From JAZDEY01 sp043808325 [NCBI: Candidatus Eiseniibacteriota bacterium] (GTDB lineage: Bacteria; Arandabacterota; Arandabacteria; Arandabacterales), in contig JAZDEY010000026.1 in the NCBI GenBank assembly GCA_043808325.1, positions 1 to 5,908 on the forward strand: a stretch of DNA of 5,908 nt. Reading direction: 5' to 3'. Below the pieces are notes generated by a model. The model saw only the letters and a program-made list of their open reading frames with translations. It searched no databases and had not been told where the DNA came from. Below are positions 5,908 through 5,908 of this stretch, in pieces. A program made the position numbers and the translations under genes. Within the stretch, counting starts at the first letter, position 1, and every line of letters starts with the position of its first letter.

Positions 5908-5908
5908 G

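Noticed and set aside
1-5908. Composite transposon or linear replicon with terminal inverted repeats
   Set aside because: No transposase, integrase, terminal protein or replication gene is present, the cargo is housekeeping proteolysis, and the ends match assembly break behaviour. The repeats are kept as dispersed repeats instead.
5769-5908. Small outward-reading open frames inside the repeat
   Set aside because: One frame is open through the repeat to the window edge, rich in Trp, Arg and Gly, but there is no start with a ribosome binding site and no known pattern. The visible 139 bp is too short to judge.

Overview
The window reads as a 5.9 kb piece of a GC-rich, Gram-negative bacterial genome, probably a metagenomic contig. 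It carries two divergently placed promoters at its outer edges and two transcription units that converge on a central terminator region. The lineage is inferred, not proven. The first gene encodes an exported M28 metallopeptidase with a C-terminal FlgD-like / type IX-type sorting domain, a combination typical of the FCB group and neighbouring candidate phyla (Eisenbacteria, Latescibacteria, Zixibacteria and similar). No rRNA or other marker is present to settle it.

Layout. Bases 1-139 and 5769-5907 are a perfect inverted repeat. Inside the left copy is a near-consensus, extended -10 sigma70-type promoter (152-180), followed by the M28 peptidase gene (210-2744, + strand). Bases 2745-2901 hold two large stem-loops between the converging genes; their loops share an 11-bp perfect complementarity. 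On the minus strand lies the operon tldD (5677-4235) then tldE/pmbA (4245-2902), which overlap by 11 bases. The tldD leader has its own likely promoter (5756-5727), a stem-loop abutting the Shine-Dalgarno sequence, and then the right repeat copy. There is no gene-free stretch over 300 bases and no RNA gene, CRISPR array or transposase.

Function. All three genes are peptide-degrading. The M28 enzyme should act outside the cytoplasm as a zinc exopeptidase. TldD/TldE should form the cytoplasmic heterodimeric zinc protease that degrades unfolded peptides and, in some bacteria, matures peptide natural products. No precursor peptide or modification enzyme is seen here, so a housekeeping role is the simpler reading.

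Most notable points: (i) a complete seven-bladed YCF48/BNR-like propeller sits inside the M28 peptidase fold rather than beside it; (ii) the inverted repeat ends exactly 12 bp upstream of the -35 box of both promoters, so the same long upstream element precedes two separate proteolysis units; (iii) the central terminator hairpins have complementary loops. I do not see a clearly new defence or mobile system.
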